Assembly: GCA_900320925.1 (NCBI GenBank)
Contig: ONUD01000116.1
Coordinates: 1 to 9,503, forward strand
Length of the DNA: 9,503 nucleotides
Source: an uncultured Eubacteriales bacterium
GTDB lineage: Bacteria; Bacillota; Clostridia; Oscillospirales; Acutalibacteraceae
Direction of reading: 5' to 3'
Each line of letters opens with the position of its first letter. The stretch's first letter is position 1. Positions 6,775-9,503 of the stretch are shown one piece after another. Under the pieces are notes generated by a model that was given only the letters and a program-made list of their open reading frames with translations, was not told the DNA's origin and searched no databases. The position numbers and the translations under genes were made by a program.

Positions 6775-6799
6775 GTGGAGCGGCGGAAAACCGCTCCAC
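6775..6799 (+). other. Intercistronic hairpin beside the next ribosome binding site
   Basis: A perfect 9-bp GC-rich stem (6775-6783 with 6791-6799) and a 7-base loop sit between the SPFH stop and the next gene. The Shine-Dalgarno AAGGAGG (6802-6808) begins 3 bases after the stem. No T-run follows, so it is not a terminator. It may set relative translation or protect the upstream mRNA; this is inferred. Confidence 0.6.
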
Positions 6800-6821
6800 G
6801 CAAGGAGGAATCTTTGGCAAG

Positions 6822-7895
6822 ATGGAAACGATAGCCTATAAATGTATCAATTGTGGAGGGCCTCTGCAATACAATCCGGAAAAACTGAAATTTTATTGTG
6901 AATATTGCCGCAGTGCTTTTACGGAAGAAGAATTGAAGGCACATTTCGGAGAGTTGGACGAAAACTTATCACAAGAAGCCGAGCAGGAGCCGGAGAACAC
7001 GCAAGAAAACAGCGATGATTTTGCCGCAAGTACGGCTATCTATAGCTGTGAGAACTGTGGAGCGGAGATCATGGCGGAAAAGACTACCGCAGCAACCTTT
7101 TGTATTTACTGTCACAGTCCTGTGGTGTTGTCAAACCGCTTGACAGGACAGTACAAGCCCGATTTGGTCATACCGTTCACAATTTCAGAGGAGAGTGCCA
7201 AAGAGAAGTTTTTTGCCATGTGCAGGGGCAAGAAGTTTTTGCCGAAAAAGTTCCTGTCAGATGCAGAGCTGCATATGATCAAAGGCGTGTATTATCCGTA
7301 TTGGATGATTGATTCTCTGAAAGACGGCGTGGTTCATGCAACAGCCAAAAATATCCGTACATGGACAGAGGGTGACTGGCGATATACGGAAACAACAACC
7401 TACAAAGTCAAACGTGCAGGGAAAATTGATTTCAAAGGCTTTCCGCACTCTGCTTTGTCAAAAGAGGATCATAATGCCATGAAATATGTGAATCCGTATG
7501 ATGACAAGGATATGAAGCAGTTTACCATGGCATATCTGTCGGGCTTTCTGGCAGAAAAACGGGATACCGAGAGGGATGCTATCCAAAAGACAGTGGACAG
7601 TGAACTGGCAGGCTATGCGGAAAAAATTTACAAGGAAACCATGGACTATGACAGGGTGCAGATTGACAATATGAATCTAAAGACCTTGCAGGAGTCATGG
7701 AAGTATGCCTTGATGCCTGTATGGATGATGAATTTCAGCTATGAAGGCAGGAACTATTTGTATGCCATGAACGGCCAGACGGGAAAGACCTATGGCGAAC
7801 TGCCGTGTGATAAGGGAAAGCTGGCACTGTTTGGTGTAGGACTGTTCATCGTGCTGATGATTGTATGTATGTTGGGAGGGTATTTTCTGTCATGA
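6822..7895 (+). CDS. YdjG-like TFIIB-type double zinc-ribbon membrane protein
   Basis: 357 residues from ATG 6822 (AAGGAGG at 6802-6808, 13-base spacer, rather long). Extending the frame upstream would enter the intercistronic hairpin and the previous gene, so it was not used. Two zinc ribbons are visible: C8/C11/C26/C29 and C76/C79/C94/C97, separated by a Glu/Gln-rich linker. The middle contains YYPYWMIDS (about 157-165) and MPVWMMNFSYEGR (about 298-310), typical of the YdjG-like zinc-ribbon family sometimes called primosomal or DNA-helicase-like by annotation pipelines. One C-terminal TM helix (about 334-355) would leave the ribbons cytoplasmic. The stop overlaps the next start (ATGA). By position and domains it should partner the SPFH protein in a membrane-stress scaffold. 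The biochemical role is unknown. Confidence 0.85.
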   Translation: METIAYKCINCGGPLQYNPEKLKFYCEYCRSAFTEEELKAHFGELDENLSQEAEQEPENTQENSDDFAASTAIYSCENCGAEIMAEKTTAATFCIYCHSPVVLSNRLTGQYKPDLVIPFTISEESAKEKFFAMCRGKKFLPKKFLSDAELHMIKGVYYPYWMIDSLKDGVVHATAKNIRTWTEGDWRYTETTTYKVKRAGKIDFKGFPHSALSKEDHNAMKYVNPYDDKDMKQFTMAYLSGFLAEKRDTERDAIQKTVDSELAGYAEKIYKETMDYDRVQIDNMNLKTLQESWKYALMPVWMMNFSYEGRNYLYAMNGQTGKTYGELPCDKGKLALFGVGLFIVLMIVCMLGGYFLS

Positions 7896-8236
7896 AACAA
7901 TGGTTGATCAGATTTTCAGCAGTACTGATGGCGGCACTGGCACTGACGGTGTGTGCGGCACTGCCGGTACAGGCGGCATATGATGACTACGATACCTACA
8001 GCTATGATGTGCAAAGACCGCCTGTCAACTGGGTGAAAGTGGGAGGCATATCCCTGCTCATCAGTATCGTTGTGACAGGGGCGGTGGTGGTCATGATCTA
8101 TCACGGCTATAAGCATAACGGCAAGACAGAACCTTACCCCTATGACAGCAAAGCACCGTTGGAATTGACCGATACGGAAGATATACTTGTCGATACTGAT
8201 ATACAACGTGAAAGAATCCAAAGAGAGCCTCGCTAA
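7892..8236 (+). CDS. Small secreted/membrane protein at the YdjH/TPM position, apparently lacking the TPM domain
   Basis: 114 residues from ATG 7892, which overlaps the upstream stop (ATGA); GGGAGGG at 7874-7880. Seen: a clear signal peptide (1-28, ending VQA-A), a short Asp/Tyr-rich outer segment (YDDYDTYSYD), one TM helix (about 51-70) and a cytoplasmic tail (APLELTDTEDILVDTD). In related loci this position is commonly held by a TPM-domain membrane protein with a signal peptide, TPM domain, TM and a cytoplasmic tail. The tail here resembles that pattern (short hydrophobic-Leu-Thr then Asp-Ile-Leu), but there are only about 22 residues between signal peptide and TM, too few for any TPM domain. 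It is either a reduced YdjH-like protein or an unrelated small protein. There is no internal frame break. Confidence 0.7.
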   Translation: MKQWLIRFSAVLMAALALTVCAALPVQAAYDDYDTYSYDVQRPPVNWVKVGGISLLISIVVTGAVVVMIYHGYKHNGKTEPYPYDSKAPLELTDTEDILVDTDIQRERIQREPR

Positions 8237-8295
8237 ACGTATCTGTATAAGCAAGTTTGTCTGCTGACCAGAATCATCGAATGGAGGGAATCATC

Positions 8296-8814
8296 ATGCG
8301 ATTTGATGTAATGCCCGTGGCAACAGAGAAACAGATACTTGAAGTGGAAGAAGCAGCCAACCATGTTTGGCACAATTATTATAAGGATATTCTGTCCGAA
8401 GAGCAGATTGCCTATATGCTCCGCAAGTTCCAATCGAAAGAAGCCATGAAACAGCAGATTGAAAACGGCTATATTTATTATATGCTGATTTCGGACGGTG
8501 TATTGGCAGGCTATATGTGTTACGTGCTGGAAAGTGACCATGTGTTTTTGTCAAGACTGTATATCAAGGCGGAATACAGGCGGCAGGGACTTGCTAAACG
8601 CTCTTTGGCACACCTTGAAACGATTTTTTTGTCACCGGAATATGAGTTTCAGCACATTAAAAAAATTCGTCTCCATGTGGAACGGAAAAACAGTTTTGCC
8701 ATCAATGTCTATGAACATCTCGGTTTCCATAAGGTCAAGCCTGTGGATATCGACATTGGCGGCGGATTTATCTGTGAGGATTATATGATGGAAAGGATGA
8801 TCGGACACCGATAA
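8296..8814 (+). CDS. GNAT-family N-acetyltransferase
   Basis: A cytoplasmic acetyl-CoA-dependent acyltransferase of unknown substrate, 172 residues. ATG 8296 is preferred: GGAGGG (8283-8288) is 7 bases upstream. Earlier TTG 8257 and ATG 8281 lack a comparable site. Motif A is visible: VFLSRLYIKAEYRRQGLAKR (83-102), with RRQGLA matching the R/Q-x-x-G-x-G/A pyrophosphate loop. Motif B follows with NVYEHLGF (137-144), and the C-terminus is GGGFICEDYMMERMI. Length and order are normal for a single-domain GNAT. It follows the envelope-stress module after a 59-base gap with no terminator, and its stop overlaps the next start (TAATG), so it is probably in the same operon. Substrate cannot be inferred. 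Confidence 0.9.
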   Translation: MRFDVMPVATEKQILEVEEAANHVWHNYYKDILSEEQIAYMLRKFQSKEAMKQQIENGYIYYMLISDGVLAGYMCYVLESDHVFLSRLYIKAEYRRQGLAKRSLAHLETIFLSPEYEFQHIKKIRLHVERKNSFAINVYEHLGFHKVKPVDIDIGGGFICEDYMMERMIGHR

Positions 8815-9167
8815 TGGGAAAGAAACTGAAAGCATACATTCTGTTCTGGCAGCAGCTTTTGGACAGTGAGGACATCGGGGACATAGAACCTCTCAAACAG
8901 GAATTGCTGACAGAAATCGGCTTCTGGCAGCATGAACGACTGATTCATTTATTGGTCACGATTTTATTTGCCCTCCTGACCATGGCAGTCTTTCTGGTAT
9001 TGCTGTTTTATCAGCAACTTTCCATGCTGGTACTGCTGGCGGCACTGCTGTCATTGATGGTACCGTATATCAGACATTATTACATACTGGAGAATGGCGT
9101 ACAGAAGCTTTATACCTTCTATGAAGCACTCCTTGCACGTCAGAAAAAAACGCTCCCCCATTCCTGA
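8814..9167 (+). CDS. Small two-TM membrane protein, function unknown
   Basis: 117 residues. The ATG shares one base with the GNAT stop (TAATG), pointing to translational coupling; only a weak AAGGA (8793-8797) lies upstream. Seen: an amphipathic N-terminus (about 1-40), two TM helices (about 43-65 and 69-88) joined by a very short loop, then a conserved-looking HYYILENGVQKLYTFYEAL segment and a basic tail. Both ends should face the cytoplasm. I recognise the layout as similar to small hypothetical proteins of Clostridia but know no function. It is the last gene before the terminator. Confidence 0.8.
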   Translation: MGKKLKAYILFWQQLLDSEDIGDIEPLKQELLTEIGFWQHERLIHLLVTILFALLTMAVFLVLLFYQQLSMLVLLAALLSLMVPYIRHYYILENGVQKLYTFYEALLARQKKTLPHS

Positions 9168-9184
9168 AAGATGGGGGAGATTTT
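9144..9184. terminator. Bidirectional intrinsic terminator
   Basis: A perfect 9-bp GC-rich stem (9153-9161 with 9171-9179) with a 9-base loop overlaps the end of the small membrane protein gene. On the + strand it is followed by TTTT (9181-9184). On the - strand it is followed by seven T (complement of the A-run 9144-9150). It therefore serves both convergent genes; the - strand side looks stronger. Confidence 0.9.
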
Positions 9185-9185
9185 G

Positions 9186-9503
9186 TTAGTTGTCATCGGA
9201 TTCATATTCGGCATCCACGTATTTGTCTTTTTCATCCATTTTTTTCTTCACCTGCTGAAAAGCGGTTTTGAGAGAATGGGAGATGGTGAGGATGGACACT
9301 AAATCCCAAATGCCGCTGAAAATCAGTCCGCAGCCAATTACCATGATCAGGGCAATATCAGCAATGCTGAACGGCTTGACCAGTGCAAAAATGCCCACGC
9401 CCACCATGATGATGGCACCTATCAGATGAATCCACCAGCGAGGGGATTTCAGCTTCATGAAGTCAAAGGCATATTGCAGTTTGAATACTGCCGTGATGAG
9501 GAG
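9186..9503 (-). CDS. DUF308/HdeD-like membrane protein, 5' partial
   Basis: The gene reads leftward from beyond the right edge; the stop is at 9186-9188. A Met at 9458 is internal: the frame stays open to 9503 and the residues before it (FKLQYAFDF then MKLK) continue a familiar DUF308 pattern. 105 residues are visible. Seen: a Trp pair before one TM helix (WWIHLIGAIIMVGVGIFALV), a KPF turn, a second TM helix (IALIMVIGCGLIFSGIWDLV), then a charged tail ending ESDDN. HdeD-type proteins are multi-TM inner-membrane proteins, linked to acid stress in Escherichia coli; the Gram-positive members are uncharacterised. It is convergent with the stress/GNAT operon and shares its terminator. Confidence 0.82.
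   Translation of the reverse strand, partial: LLITAVFKLQYAFDFMKLKSPRWWIHLIGAIIMVGVGIFALVKPFSIADIALIMVIGCGLIFSGIWDLVSILTISHSLKTAFQQVKKKMDEKDKYVDAEYESDDN

Noticed and set aside
6732..6821. N-terminal extension of the YdjG-like protein
   Set aside because: It overlaps the SPFH gene and crosses a GC-rich hairpin and the ribosome binding site; the zinc-ribbon domain begins naturally at Met 6822.
5416..8236. Reading the SPFH/zinc-ribbon genes as a phage or virus module
   Set aside because: Names such as 'virion core protein' or 'replication protein' are annotation carry-over for YdjI/YdjG-like families; no phage structural, integrase or lysis gene is present.
9456..9458. Met at 9458 as the start of the DUF308 gene
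   Set aside because: The frame continues to the window edge with residues fitting the family, so the true start lies outside.

Overview
The window looks like chromosomal DNA from a Gram-positive, low-to-moderate GC Bacillota, most likely a gut Clostridia member of the Ruminococcus type. The evidence is sortase-dependent pili, AGGAGG-type ribosome binding sites, a TTGCAA/TATAAT promoter and hairpin plus T-run terminators. The genus is inferred from overall style, not shown by any marker gene.

Region 1 (1-5267) is a sortase-assembled pilus locus read on the + strand. It contains the 3' part of a major pilin with an LPGTG sorting signal, two consecutive class C (pilin-polymerising) sortases that overlap by 23 bases, and a second, minor or basal-type CnaB pilin. 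That pilin carries a long Pro-Asp-Ile-Ser-Tyr pentapeptide stalk and a non-canonical sorting signal. Sortase 2 and the minor pilin share an ATGA stop/start overlap. A strong terminator (5234-5267) closes the operon. The pilin/sortase-1 junction holds two perfect or near-perfect hairpins back to back. The first is terminator-like and could make expression of the downstream sortases lower than that of the pilin.

Region 2 (5268-9181) is a separate + strand transcription unit with a clear sigma-A-type promoter (5297-5325) and a long leader. It encodes an SPFH-domain protein with three C-terminal zinc ribbons (YdjI-like), a double zinc-ribbon protein with one C-terminal membrane anchor (YdjG-like) and a small secreted/membrane protein. 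The small protein sits where a YdjH/TPM-domain protein is expected. A GNAT acetyltransferase and a small two-TM protein follow. The first three resemble the Bacillus subtilis ydjGHI envelope-stress module that works with PspA, but no pspA is in the window. A bidirectional terminator (9153-9179) separates this unit from a convergent DUF308/HdeD-like membrane protein on the - strand, which runs off the right edge.

I recognise no RNA genes, CRISPR arrays, transposases or phage genes. The most unusual points are the double hairpin with its alternative pairing, the two sortases with missing or altered lid motifs, the DISYP stalk, and a YdjH-position protein that seems to lack its catalytic domain.
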